A DNA stretch of 64,000 nt. Origin: Ww85 sp963745765 (GTDB lineage: Bacteria > Desulfobacterota > Desulfobulbia > Desulfobulbales > Desulfocapsaceae). Below, in pieces: positions 29,814 through 40,531 of the stretch. Every line of letters starts with the position of its first letter. Position 1 is the stretch's first letter. Made by a program: the position numbers and the translations under genes. The notes under the pieces were generated by a model. That model was not told the DNA's origin, ran no database searches, and worked only from the letters and a program-made list of their open reading frames with translations. Location of the stretch: positions 54,047 to 118,046 of the forward strand of contig CAVUYQ010000013.1 of the NCBI GenBank assembly GCA_963745765.1, in the 5' to 3' direction.

Positions 29814-30740
29814 TTGCTGTTTCTAGTGTTTAACCGACCTGATATCACAAAAAGAGTATTTGAGACAATACGCCAGGCAAGACCCTCAAAACTATATGTG
29901 GCGGCAGATGGCCCTCGTCCTGAGAAAGAAGGTGAAAATGCGATCGTTCAGGAAGTTCGAACTATTGCCACAAATGTTGATTGGGCCTGCGAAGTTAAGA
30001 CTCTCTTTCGTAATGAAAATATTGGCTGTAAAATGGCGATAAGTAATGCGATAACGTGGTTTTTTGAACAAGAAGAAGAGGGTATAATTCTTGAAGATGA
30101 TTGTCTTCCTCATTCAAGTTTTTTTCGGTTTTGTGATGAGTTGCTAGAATATTACCGAACTGACGAAAGAGTAATCGGCCATATCGGGCGATAATTTTCA
30201 GAAAGATCAAAGGCCGTCAGATACCAGTTACTATTTCTCATGCTATCCACATTGCTGGGGATGGGCAACCTGGAAGGGATCATGGAGACATTGGGATGGT
30301 TCGATGTCTTCATGGCCTGAAGTTCGTACGACAGATTTTCTCAAAAAAATTGGCAGAGGAAGTGCGTCTTTTGTAGACTATTGGACGAGAATATTTGATG
30401 ATTGTTATCAAGGCAAGATTGATTCATGGGCGTATGCTTGGACCTACTATTGTTGGGTGCAGCAGGGCTTATCAGTACTTCCAAATGTCAATTTGATATC
30501 AAACATCGGATTTGGAGATGACAGCACCCACACCAGAGAGAAAAAATCACCTTTGATGAATATTCCACAGCACCGATAGAATTTCCATTGAAGCACTCCT
30601 CTGAAATCAAACAGGATATTGAAAAAGATTTTTATACTGACAGACATGTTTTTAAAATCAAACAACCAACGCCTGCCGGTGGATTTGGCCGCATGTCGCA
30701 TCTATTGCGATTCTTGCGTGGTATATTCAATACTCAATAA
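29814..30740 (+). pseudogene. Nucleotide-sugar glycosyltransferase (HlpA-like), frameshifted
   Basis: The chain starts LLFLVFNRPDITKRVFETIRQARPSKLYVAADGPR, then GIILEDDCLPHSSFF, with EDD as the probable metal-binding acidic motif. It continues after a break at about 30190 with YYFSCYPHCWGWATWKGSWRHWD and, after another at about 30560, with a tail ending at TAA 30740. This matches glycosyltransferases annotated as HlpA/GT-A in polysaccharide loci. The true start is unclear: the frame runs a few codons upstream of the TTG at 29814 without an ATG. Confidence 0.7.
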
Positions 30741-30770
30741 ATTTTAGAATAGGGCAGGAGAAATTTAAAA

Positions 30771-31531
30771 ATGGGTGTGTTGGAAACGTTATTAAGACCT
30801 TTTCGAAACAAAGGGCAAAAGAAATTTTATAAATACATTACTCAGAAGTCGCCCGATACAATCCAAGAGGAAAATAGAAATATCTTTGAGAGATCGAAGC
30901 CGTACACCATGACCAGCCGGGAGCGTGTCATGGCGTTGGTCCAGGCAGTCAGGTATCTTGAGGGAAATTCAATCCCTGGTGATTTTGTTGAGTGTGGCGT
31001 TTGGAAGGGCGGAAGCATGCTTGCTGCGGCGCTAACGCTTGGACTCTTGAATCGTGCAGATAGGAATCTTTTCCTGTTCGACACTTTCTCGGGGATGACA
31101 AAACCCTCAGATAGAGATGTTGATGTTTCCGGAGAAGTTGCGTCGGATCTCCTTGAAGCAGTCTCGTGTTGAGGACCAAAGCGGTGTTTGGTGCATTGCC
31201 GGTTTATCCGAGGTACAGAACACGATGAACAAGTGTTCATACCCCTCAAATTTGATTCATTATGTGGAGGGGGATGTCCTCGATACTCTTCCCGGAAAGG
31301 CACCAGATCGGATTGCAATGCTCAGGCTGGACACTGATTGGTACGAGTCAACCAAGCATGAGTTGGAGGTGCTGTTTCCCCCGATTGTCTCCAGGTGGAG
31401 TTCTGATCATTGATGACTATGGGCACTGGAAAGGCGCGAGACAGGCTGTCGATGAGTATATTGAGCAGAATCGGCTGACAATCCAATTGCACAAGATTGA
31501 TTATACAGGCAGAATTGCTCTTAAACTGTAA
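30771..31531 (+). pseudogene. TylF/MycF-like sugar O-methyltransferase, frameshifted
   Basis: A ~250-residue protein. It begins MGVLETLLRPFRNKGQKKFY, then MTSRERVMALVQAVRYLE, GDFVECGVWKGGSMLAAAL and LFLFDTFSGMTKPS, the macrocin-O-methyltransferase (TylF) pattern. Breaks near 31150 and 31385 separate the middle part (HYVEGDVLDTLP..., MLRLDTDWYEST) and the end (GGVLIIDDYGHWKGARQAVDEY). The two aspartates in IDDYGHW match the metal/substrate site of the family. The role is probably methylation of a glycan sugar. Confidence 0.82.
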
Positions 31532-31541
31532 AAAACCAGAT

Positions 31542-32383
31542 ATGTCTTTTCTCAATATTGGCTGTGGTAGTCGTATTCACCCGGAATGGATCAATGTCGA
31601 TAAGTGTCCTGCTCACCCATCGGTAAAATTTTGCGATGTCGAACAAGGGCTCCCCTTCTCGGATTGTGCTTTTGATGTTGTTTATCATTCACATGTGATA
31701 GAGCATCTTGAAGTGAATATTGCCAGGAGTTTTATCAAAGAGTGTTTTAGAGTATTAAAACCAAAAGGAATTCTTAGAGTCGTCGTTCCTGATCTTGAAA
31801 AAATAGTTTTGTGCTACATAGACACACTGACAAGAGTTGGGCGTGGAGAGGTTTCTGCACGAGCTGACTATGACTGGATTATGTTGGAACTGTATGATCA
31901 AGTTGTCCGCAATTCTTCTGGTGGCCAAATGGCAGCTTTTCTCGATCATGAATCTATTCCAAACCGAAATTTCATAATTGAGCGTTGTGGAGTTGAAGCC
32001 AAGAATTTGATGCAGTTGTCTGAGTTGCGTAGGGCTTCGAAACGACGAAGAACTGTTCCAAAAAAATCATCTAGGCATCCCTTCACTTGGTTAAAACCCC
32101 AGCACTTTTTCAGAACATTAAGAGAGCGAGTTCATTTTCTTCTTGGAATGATATGAAGCATTAAAAATTCGGTCGGTTTCGCTGCTCAGGTGAAATTCAT
32201 CAATGGATGTATGATAGAGTTTCTTTAAATACCATTCTTGATAAGTGCGGTTTTGTCGAAATTTCTCAACGTGATGCTGTAGAGAGTTGTATTCCTGATT
32301 GGTCAGCATTCAACTTGGATACTGACTCTGATGGAATCGTGTATAAACCAGATTCTCTCTATATGGAAGCTGTAAGACCATGA
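31542..32383 (+). pseudogene. Class I SAM methyltransferase, frameshifted near C-terminus
   Basis: The ATG at 31542 begins MSFLNIGCGSRIHPEWINVD (SAM motif I), followed by LPFSDCAFDVVYHSHVIEHL and FKECFRVLKPKGILRVVVPD. This is the type often seen in glycan and lipooligosaccharide loci. At about 32153 the frame shifts, and the conserved tail FRCSGEIHQWMYDRVSLNTILDKCGF continues to TGA 32383. The two parts together are about 280 residues. The substrate is unknown. Confidence 0.8.
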
Positions 32384-32411
32384 ATTTATTTTGGTTATTT
32401 GCTTTTCGAAA

Positions 32412-33314
32412 ATGAAAAACTGTTTTTGTACATTATTTGATAACAGGTACCTGGAACGCGGATTAGCGCTCTACGATTCAATTGCTCGTTATGGTGAAAA
32501 TTTCCATTTATGGGTTTTGTGCATGGATGACATCTGCTTTGAGGTGCTTGATGCTATGAGCCTGAATGGTTTGCACCTGATAAAGCTGGACAAGTTGGAG
32601 AGAGAGGATTCTGCCCTAAATAATGTAAAATCCCAGCGTACACCAGTAGAGTACTATTTTTCCTGTAAACCAAGTTTGATACTTCACGTTTTCAAACACA
32701 GTGAGTCTGCAGATCAGGTGACCTACATTGATGCAGACACGTATTTTTTTTCTCCTCCAGACATTCTATATGATGAGCTGCGAGGAACGTCTGTAGCTAT
32801 CACACCTCATCGATTTGAGCCCGAGATGAAACACAAGGAGAAATATGGGAAATATAATGCAGGTTGGCTAATGTTTAGCAGAGATGAAGATGGTTTAGCA
32901 TGTTTGAATTGGTGGCGTGAGCGATGCATTGAATGGTGTCATGATAAGCCAGAACCTGATCGATTTGCTGATCAAAAATACATTGATCAGTTTTCATCCC
33001 TATTCAACGGGGTCTTGAGTATTGAAAGTGTTGGTGTAAATATGGCGCCATGGAATAGTGGTAAAAAGAAGGTGTCGTTTCAAGGGAATCAATTATGTGT
33101 AGATGGTGAAAATCTAGTTTTCTATCATTTCCACAATTTAAAATATATTACTAATTTCATTTTTGATCTTGGTTATAGCGCTTATACACCTGTTTTATGT
33201 AATTCAATTCGGAAATATGTCTACAAGCCGTATTTATCGCTTATACTAACTAAACGGAAGGATCTGCTAATGGAGCAACCTTCTGCACCCTTGCAAAGAG
33301 GGGGGAAATACTAG
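32412..33314 (+). CDS. GT-A fold glycosyltransferase (nucleotide-diphospho-sugar transferase type)
   Basis: An intact 300-aa protein. MKNCFCTLFDNRYLERGLALYDSI is the donor-binding start; YIDADTYFFSPP holds the DxD metal site; KYNAGWLMFSRDEDG and WCHDKPEPDRFADQKYIDQF are typical of this hypothetical glycosyltransferase group in O-antigen loci. The ATG at 32412 was preferred over a TTG seven codons upstream. It is one of few intact genes in this section. Confidence 0.8.
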   Translation: MKNCFCTLFDNRYLERGLALYDSIARYGENFHLWVLCMDDICFEVLDAMSLNGLHLIKLDKLEREDSALNNVKSQRTPVEYYFSCKPSLILHVFKHSESADQVTYIDADTYFFSPPDILYDELRGTSVAITPHRFEPEMKHKEKYGKYNAGWLMFSRDEDGLACLNWWRERCIEWCHDKPEPDRFADQKYIDQFSSLFNGVLSIESVGVNMAPWNSGKKKVSFQGNQLCVDGENLVFYHFHNLKYITNFIFDLGYSAYTPVLCNSIRKYVYKPYLSLILTKRKDLLMEQPSAPLQRGGKY

Positions 33315-33472
33315 AAGTGATGAGGTTTTCGATTATCCAATTAGCATCCTTAATCGATATCGGCGAAAACTGAACTTCGTCGTGAAGGTTGCGCGAGGCT
33401 TGTTGAACGGTAAATATATGTGTGGCAGTAGAATATGGTAAATATATATTTACACAGATACGTAGAACCGCA

Positions 33473-34177
33473 ATGATTGTCGGGAATGGGCTTATCGCTA
33501 ATGCCTTTAATGAGTATTATAGCGATTGTGAAGATATCGTTATTGTTGCATCAGGCGTATCAAATTCACTTGAAAAAGACCCGACAGAATTTCGTCGTGA
33601 ACAGGATTTGTTGAAAGAAGTATTACAAAATTATGCTACAAGTCTTGTTGTCTATTTTGGAACATGCAGTGTCTATGATTCTAGTGTCACTGAAACTCCT
33701 TATGTTCAACATAAGTTAAAAATGGAAAAATTAGTTAGTGAAACAGCTTCTAACTACTTGATATTCCGGCTACCGCATGTTGTTGGAAATGAGGGTAACA
33801 GAGCGACAATAGTAAACTTTTTATTTGAAAATATAATCCATGGTAATTTTTTTGAATTGTGGGTTAATGCGATTCGTTATATCGTCGATATAGAAGATGT
33901 CGTCCGTTTTGTGACATATGTGATAGGCAACACCCCACAATATAATTGCACTATCAATCTGGTTAGTGTGCCCTGCAGAGTTGAAGAAGTAATGAGATGC
34001 CTTGAAAAGTTGATTGGTAAAAGTGCTATTTATCAAGTTGTAGACAAAGGGACTGTTTATTCTATCCCTTTAACAGTACCTACGTTAACAATAGAAGAGG
34101 CAGGTATTGTCTTTGGTGATTGTTATCTCGAAAAAGTATTAACTAAATACTTTCTCCCGCGAGGTATCAATAGCTGA
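33473..34177 (+). CDS. SDR-type NAD-dependent epimerase/dehydratase-like protein
   Basis: A 234-aa protein starting MIVGNGLIANAF, a variant of the Rossmann GxxGxxA nucleotide-binding motif. YFGTCSVYD (Ser/Thr of the triad) and YVQHKLKMEK (Tyr-x3-Lys) give the SDR catalytic residues. It is shorter than typical sugar epimerases (~300 aa). The frame is open to 33422, but the motif position favours 33473. It probably modifies a nucleotide sugar for the local glycan. Confidence 0.7.
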   Translation: MIVGNGLIANAFNEYYSDCEDIVIVASGVSNSLEKDPTEFRREQDLLKEVLQNYATSLVVYFGTCSVYDSSVTETPYVQHKLKMEKLVSETASNYLIFRLPHVVGNEGNRATIVNFLFENIIHGNFFELWVNAIRYIVDIEDVVRFVTYVIGNTPQYNCTINLVSVPCRVEEVMRCLEKLIGKSAIYQVVDKGTVYSIPLTVPTLTIEEAGIVFGDCYLEKVLTKYFLPRGINS

Positions 34178-34260
34178 TTTTGCTTCCTAAGCTTTTTATC
34201 AATTACCACGTCTGAGAATACTGCTTTGTTAGTATGCTGGTTGAGGAGACCGTATTTAGA

Positions 34261-35365
34261 ATATAAAAATTGTTATCCAAAAAGTTGTCCAATGGGACGA
34301 TGTGCCAAATGCAGAATCGGACCTTGCTCGACGTATGTTGATCGCCGCTAAAACGATTGGTTTTGAGATTGTAGCAACGAGCAGCAAAGCAGACATAGCT
34401 ATGTTTAACCCTGACGTTGTAATTCCTATGTATTTTTCAATTCCTAAACTTTTTGATGCTTTTAAGGTAGGCTGTATGTGGAATCCTGCTTTCAACGATC
34501 AGAGATTATCGGAATTGGGATAATGTAAAAAGTTATGATGGCTATGGAGTCGCTTCTGAAAGTTACGAGCAGCAGGTAAGAACACTAAAATTTAAATGTC
34601 CGGTTCCATATTTATTAACAAAAATATATCTTTCTTCAAATCTCACAGAATTCCGAAAGCCAGAGCATTTTTGCAGCCCCTATATCCTGGATCTTACTGG
34701 AACAATGACAGGCATAAAAAACTTTTTCATCCATACATAATCCTCAAATATATGGATTTGAACACTCTTGTCCAAAATAGCTTTTTGGGACAGCCGAATT
34801 TCTATGTTATGAGTTGCTACCGATATCTCTTGGCTGTAAAAACCCTCTATTTACCGCTGTTGCCGACCCAAAATGCTAAAATTCAGCTAAATTCTATTTT
34901 GGACAGGCAAATTGAGCACAAGACAACCTGTTCTCGGGAAAAGTGATTTTGAACAATAATTGTATTGAAATCATTGAACATTTTTGTCCAACATTGCCGT
35001 TTTTAATTTATTTTGGACAGTACTGGGATCTGAAAACAGGTGGTTAAATCTTTGTCTGAAAAAGGAGGCATGTTCCGAGGTGAAGTTCCGTTCGATGATA
35101 GCAGTGTGCTGAAAATATATGATGAGGCGGGCATTGGTCTTGCTCTGCATAATGAGAGTCATAACCTGGAAAGCATCTCTAGCATGAGACCTTTCGAAAT
35201 TGTTGCGAGCGAGATGAATTTGTGGCTTTGATAGATTCGATACTTTCTGAGACAGGGATTGACCGTCGCTCTATGGTTCGGAAGGGTTTTGAAAACTGCA
35301 AGCGTTTCAGTTGGGAAAAGACATACGGCCAGACCGTGGATGTGTATAAGGAATTACTTCCATAA
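34261..35365 (+). pseudogene. GT-B-like glycosyltransferase disrupted by a MITE-like insertion
   Basis: The sequence parallels the N-terminal module of the gene at 36485 (WDDVPNAESDLARRMLIAAKTIG..., VVIPMYFSIPKLFDAFKVGCMWNPA). The start codon has become ATATAA-like, frame breaks occur near 34500 and 34650, and a 263-bp element sits at 34763-35025. After it the gene resumes with LSEKGGMFRGEVPFDDSSVLKIYDEAGIGLALH and ends FSWEKTYGQTVDVYKELLP. The family resembles CgeB-like GT-B glycosyltransferases. It is a dead paralogue of the downstream copy. Confidence 0.8.
34763..35025. mobile_element. 263-bp MITE-like element, copy 1
   Basis: It has terminal inverted repeats of about 17 bp: CACTCTTGTCCAAAATA at the left and the reverse complement of CAGTACTGTCCAAAATA at the right. 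It encodes no transposase. A second, ~96% identical copy of the same length lies at 50386-50648. Flanks GGATTTGAA (34754-34762) and GGATCTGAA (35026-35034) look like a 9-bp target duplication with one later mismatch. Comparison with the uninterrupted paralogue at about 36975 confirms the insertion point. Confidence 0.85.
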
Positions 35366-35467
35366 AAGACCTGTCGACTAAATGTCTTTATAGATGCAGA
35401 AGTTTAAAGAAGGTATTAATATCGCTCGGAAATATGAGTATTTTGACATTATTTTAAGGACATATTT

Positions 35468-36345
35468 ATGGTTGTTCCACGCATTACCATCGTAACGCCA
35501 TCATTTAATCGAAAGAAGTACCTCGAATATGCCATACAGAGCGTTCTTAACCAGAACTATCCCAACCTTGAATATATAATAATTGATGGCGGCAGCACAG
35601 ACGGTAGTGTTGAGCTAATCAAAAATACTCAAATTTATTAAGTTTCTGGTGCTCTGAAGCAGATGGCGGAATGTATGAAGCCTTGAGAAAGGGTTTTGCA
35701 AGAAGCACTGGGGAAATCATGGGCTGGCTTAATTCTGATGACCTCCATTTTCCTTGGACTTTGCGCACTATTGCCCATGTCTTTAACAAATTTCCTGAGG
35801 TGGAATGGTTGACGTCCCTCATGCCTTGTCTAGCAAATTCTCAGGGGTGTGTAATAGAATCTGACCGAAAGAGGGGTTTTGCCCGAAAATATTTTCGCAG
35901 TGGTTTGTATATGGATGTTCCAGGACGACAACTTTTAGGATTTATTCAGCAGGAGAGCACTTTTTGGAGAAGCCGTTTGTATGAGAGCGCTGGAGGTATA
36001 CAGGATTCTTTTCGTTTAGCTGGTGATTTTGATTTATGGGCAAGGTATTTTGATCATAGTGAGCTTCATGGTATTTCATGTATGCTTGGCATATTCCGGC
36101 GCCATAGGGAACAGTTAACGCGGCAATTTTTTGACCAATATTTACGTGAAGCATGTGAAAGCCTGAGTAGCGTCGGTGGTGCACTTTGTCATCCGATTGC
36201 TGGCTGGTTACAAATACAGCATATGAAGACTATGGCAAACTGGCCTCAGTTCAAATGCCCGTCTTTTGGATTAGTTCAACCGGTTAATAATATTAATTGG
36301 GATATGTTGCATAACGAATGGAAAATGGACAGCAATTGGATTTAA
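35468..36345 (+). pseudogene. Glycosyltransferase family 2, frameshifted
   Basis: The ATG at 35468 starts MVVPRITIVTPSFNRKKYLEYAIQSVL, then IIIDGGSTDGSVELI. A break near 35630 leads into CSEADGGMYEALRKGFARSTGEIMGWLNSDD, which carries the DD metal site, and later RLAGDFDLWARYF. This is a standard GT2 enzyme of about 290 residues apart from the single shift. It lies between the two paralogous GT-B genes. Confidence 0.82.
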
Positions 36346-36484
36346 AACGACATGGAATTTGTCATTACCGGCTTCATTCAGAGCTTATAAAACAATGCAA
36401 CGATGTTCATGGTGAATAAGTGCGGCATGATTGCTGGCAACTTTAGCAAATACCTGTATTTACTTAGAGTAAATAATTGAATAG

Positions 36485-38297
36485 ATGAAAATAGTATTTC
36501 AGACAGTACCCGAATGGGACGGGCTTCCCAATGCTGAAGCGGAACTTGCTCGACGAATGTTGATTGCAGGCAAGGTCATTAATATAGAGGTCATTGCAAC
36601 CAGTAGTATGGGGGAAATAGCTGCTTTTTACCCTGATATTGTAATCCCCCTGTATTTTTCCATTCCTAAGCTCTTTGATGCTTTTACCGTAGGCTGTATG
36701 TGGAATCCTGCCTCTATGATTAGAGATTATCGGAATTGGGATAATGTTAAAACCTATGATGGTTATGGTGTCGCTTCTGAAAGCCAGGAACAGCTGGTAA
36801 GAACTCTCAAATTTAAATCCCCGGTTCCCTATTTATTAACCAAAATATACCCTTCTGCAAATCAAACCGAATTCCGTAAACCGGAACATTTCTCCAGTCC
36901 AGTATATATTGGATCCAACTGGAGTAAAGACAGACATAAAGATTTTTTTTCAACCGTCCAAAACATTCAAGTATATGGACCGAAAAACAGGTGGTTACAT
37001 CTTTCTGAAAAAGGAGGCATGTACCGGGGTGAAGTTCCGTTCGACGGCAGCAGTGTGTTGAAAAAGTATCATGAGGCGGGTATTGGACTTGCTCTGCATC
37101 ATGAGAGTCATAACCAGGAAGGTATCCCTAGCATGCGTCCGTTTGAAATCGCTGCCAGCGGAGCAGTGATGATTGCAGACCAGAATGAATTTGTACACAA
37201 GGCGTTCGGTGACAATGCATTATATCTGGATACCCGGTTGGATTCTAGTTGATTTAGCTGAGCAATTAGAGGAGCATGTCCGCTGGATAAAAGCGCATCA
37301 TACCCAAGCCCAGGAGATGGCTTTTGCTTGTCATGAAATTTTTAGCAAACACTACTCATTGGAAATATTGCTGAGAGATTTGGTTAATGACGTTCAAAGC
37401 TTCAGGAAAGATAATCGTTTTAATTACTCTGAGAAGGTTCCACCTGTTGAGATCATCGTTCGATCCGATGGGAAACAGCAAGGCCGGCTTTTTCGCGCTT
37501 TAGCTTCTATCCATGCGCAGACGTATCCTCGGGTAATGGCAAATATTATCTTTCGAGGGAAATATGATGATCTTCAGGAACTGAAAAAAAAGGTGCAGCA
37601 GACCTTTCCTGCATTAGAGGTTATTTATACTCCTTCAGTTGAAAAGACTGATAGGGCAACACAGTTTTATAGTGGTCTTCGTTCCACCACAGCGCCCTAT
37701 ATTGGCTATCTGGACCATGATGATATTCTTTTTCGTGATCATGTAACGGTCTTAATGAGTATCCTGCAGCACGATCAGGATGCAGGGGTTGTCTATGGAG
37801 GAAGTGTTAGAGTATGGGAGGAAGGTGAACCCCCGGGAAAGGATAATGTCCGAAATCTGGCATACTTTCACGATTTCGACAGTTTTAAGGAAAAAGCGTA
37901 TATCACCAGCAACTCCTATCTTGTTCGCCGAGAGAAAATTCCTTGGCATATTATGAATCAACCTATACCGAGTATGGATTGTCGGGAGGACAGGCTTTTT
38001 CTTAAATTATTGGATCGCGATAGAGTAAAATTTGTGTTTTCCGAAAAAGTGACATCTGCCTTTTTTTGTCGTGTGTCGAAGCAGGATCATTCCAACGAAA
38101 ATGATGATGTTCTGGAGCAGGGGAAAAGAGCCAGTGAGTTTATACAGCGTTCAGCAACATCTCCCTGGAGGCATACCGATAATGCTTTACCTCATCGTGA
38201 AATAGTTACTTTAGAGCTTTTGAAGAAGTTGTTATCTGTAATAAAAAATGATTTTCATCAGGTTAGCCATCACTTGAAGAATTTATTAAAAAAATAA
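36485..38297 (+). pseudogene. Bimodular glycosyltransferase (GT-B-like + GT2), frameshifted
   Basis: The N-terminal module (36485-37240) reads MKIVFQTVPEWDGLPNAEAELARRML... and ends with RPFEIAASGAVMIADQNEFVHKAFGDNALYLD, a GT-B nucleotide-sugar half with the GxGLALH-like and E...G...I...D pattern. A frame break at about 37235 leads into LAEQLEEHVRWIKAHH... and then a GT2-like module with VEIIVRSDGKQQGRLFRALASI and YIGYLDHDDILF (acidic metal site). The total is about 600 residues. The N-terminal module is a paralogue of the disrupted gene at 34261, which lacks the GT2 half. It probably adds two sugars in sequence. Confidence 0.78.
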
Positions 38298-38542
38298 AGT
38301 CTCTTGCTCATGTCAACTTGAGCGATTCAGATCTATTCGAGTTATGAAGTGATGCAAGATCATGCAAGAGATTGTTCCCGTGAGACGCCGCCCAGGCATA
38401 CTCTTAGGGTGCATATAAGTGATATTCCGCTTATTGTCAAGCAAGAACTTTTCTAGAGCATGTAATTTGAATTGCAAATTATTGATCGTAATTTCATGGT
38501 TTATACTTCTAAAGACAATAACACTTTTAAGGGGTTGATATT

Positions 38543-40069
38543 GTGCTAAAGGTATTAGTGTTGTCTATATCTACCGTTATTTGCATTCTGGCAATGTCAT
38601 GGATGCTCAGTATAAGGATGCCTTTTTATATGGGGGATCAAGATCCTGCCTATAGATATTTGGCAGGATTTGTGGATGTTTCATCTCTCCAAAAGACCCA
38701 CTTTTACGATCACCCTGGAATACCATTTCAGGTTTTGGGTGCCATTCTTGTCAGGACGACATACACCTTTTTAGGCACAGGTGATTCGATTCTGGAAGAT
38801 GTAGTAATACAGCCTGAAACATATTTGGCTATAATCGGGTGGGCGCAATTGGGATTAGTTGCCCTCTCACTTTACTTGCTTGGAATAACCGCATTAAGAG
38901 TTCATGGATCTATTGTAGGGGCCGTCATGCTCCAGACAGGCAGTGTCCTGATATCACGGTTTATGATTTATCGTCTCGTGGGGGCTACCGATATGGCCAT
39001 GCTTCTCGCATTAACATTTCTGCTGATGACTTTAATGATTTTATACTTACAAAAAAAATCCCAAACGGTGATGCTTCAAATAAGATGGCCAATAATGTTC
39101 GGTTTATTGTTAAGTCTTATGCTTATGACTAAATTTACCGTACTGCCACTAATGATAATTCCGTTAATTATTCTGACTTCATGGAAATCAAGGATTTACT
39201 ACCTGACAATTCTGCTTTTTATGTCGATCCTCCTTTTAACTGTTTTTGTTTACAATCCGGAAGTGTTCTGGAATTGGATATGGAAAGCAGTAACACGAAG
39301 TGGTGATTATGGAGGAGGAAGTGTTGGTTTTGATTTTCAAAAAAGTATTGATAATGCGTTTAGAACGTTCAAAAGTGATCCTCTTTTTATAATTATTTTT
39401 TTTGTTCTTATCGGTATAATTATTAAGTCTGCCATTTCAGGTTATCAAAAGAGCTGGAAAGGATTATATAAAAACATGACCATTGTTTCTTTAATCGCAA
39501 TTTGTTTTGCTGCACTGGGGCAGTGGCTCGTTGTCGTGAAAATGTTTCGTCAGTACTACTTGTTACCTGCATCTCTTTTACTGATGCTAGGCGTATATCT
39601 GTACTGGGCCGAATTTTACAGGTGTAATAGTACGAAAAAAAATGCAGTAAGAGTCGGAATTTCAAGTATAGTTTTTCTTATTGTTTTTCAAGTTCCACAG
39701 GTATATAGCTCAGTCTTATGGCGTAAAGATTTCAGTGATTCATGTCGGGAAATTGAGAATTATATTCGGCTCAATTATGCAAACATTCCCTTTATTACCG
39801 TAAACGCATATATAAACAAATCCCATGCTCTTCTGACCTTTCCGAAGTACTACAGTAGCCCTCCAGCTGCAAAAGCTGTTATCAAGAAGATTTACCCACA
39901 AGAAATTGCACTTGACGGTAAGGATCTGTTTCTGGCCGAGATACTTGCCAAGTCTTTCCCGACAAGACCATCCTTGGCCATTGTTAAGAATGATTCTGCC
40001 CCTGAAAATACGGAAGGATTGGTGCTTGTATTCAAGGGAAAGTACAATAGTATTTATATTTTGAATTAG
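38543..40069 (+). CDS. Polytopic GT-C-type membrane glycosyltransferase-like protein
   Basis: An intact 508-aa protein with about 10-12 predicted helices and a soluble C-terminal tail. The first periplasmic loop has MGDQDPAYRYLAGF and HFYDHPGIPFQ, acidic motifs like those of GT39/ArnT-type enzymes that use lipid-linked sugars. It starts at GTG 38543. It closes the polysaccharide locus and may modify the glycan or a lipid carrier in the periplasm. No exact family match is claimed. Confidence 0.7.
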   Translation: MLKVLVLSISTVICILAMSWMLSIRMPFYMGDQDPAYRYLAGFVDVSSLQKTHFYDHPGIPFQVLGAILVRTTYTFLGTGDSILEDVVIQPETYLAIIGWAQLGLVALSLYLLGITALRVHGSIVGAVMLQTGSVLISRFMIYRLVGATDMAMLLALTFLLMTLMILYLQKKSQTVMLQIRWPIMFGLLLSLMLMTKFTVLPLMIIPLIILTSWKSRIYYLTILLFMSILLLTVFVYNPEVFWNWIWKAVTRSGDYGGGSVGFDFQKSIDNAFRTFKSDPLFIIIFFVLIGIIIKSAISGYQKSWKGLYKNMTIVSLIAICFAALGQWLVVVKMFRQYYLLPASLLLMLGVYLYWAEFYRCNSTKKNAVRVGISSIVFLIVFQVPQVYSSVLWRKDFSDSCREIENYIRLNYANIPFITVNAYINKSHALLTFPKYYSSPPAAKAVIKKIYPQEIALDGKDLFLAEILAKSFPTRPSLAIVKNDSAPENTEGLVLVFKGKYNSIYILN

Positions 40070-40162
40070 GGTGGCAGGGCTAAGAAACAGCAAGTTGCGG
40101 GAGCTTGACTTAAGCACCACAACTACTATCTGATACCAGGCCAATTGCGCATAACTTCCAGG

Positions 40163-40480
40163 CTAGGATTCCATTTTGCTGCTCAATCCTGATACTCCAA
40201 TCCTTGTACAACCTCTCGGATGAAGGAATCGAGTTCCAGTTCTTGATCGCTATTCCTTCTCGCGTTTTCTCAATATCCGCGAGGGCTCCAAAGTGCCGTA
40301 TGCAACCACCATCTTCCGCTTCCGTGACCCAGAGGCTGAAAAGACCAGAAACAGGGCCTGAAAATGAATGAAGATGGCATTTTTAAAGTCATTTTCCGGA
40401 ACACTTTAGATCGACATTCATGAAAGACCAGAAATATCTTCTGTTCAGTAATTTCTGGCCTTTAAAACAGTATTTTTCAA
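40163..40480 (+). mobile_element. IS5-family remnant with internal deletion
   Basis: Positions 40163-40323 match codons of the IS5 transposase at 43270-44283 (SILL..., QSLYNLSDEGIEFQ..., KVPDATTIFRFRD region) with scattered indels. At about 40323 the sequence jumps to the non-coding 3' end of the same IS, matching 43104-43254 in inverted orientation at about 94%. It is therefore an internally deleted relic. The shared end TATTTTTCAA at 40480 marks a probable IS terminus. Confidence 0.8.
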
Positions 40481-40531
40481 CGGATGTTCTTTTATTTGAG
40501 CCGGCCTTGTCGTTCGGATAATGTTCTGTAA

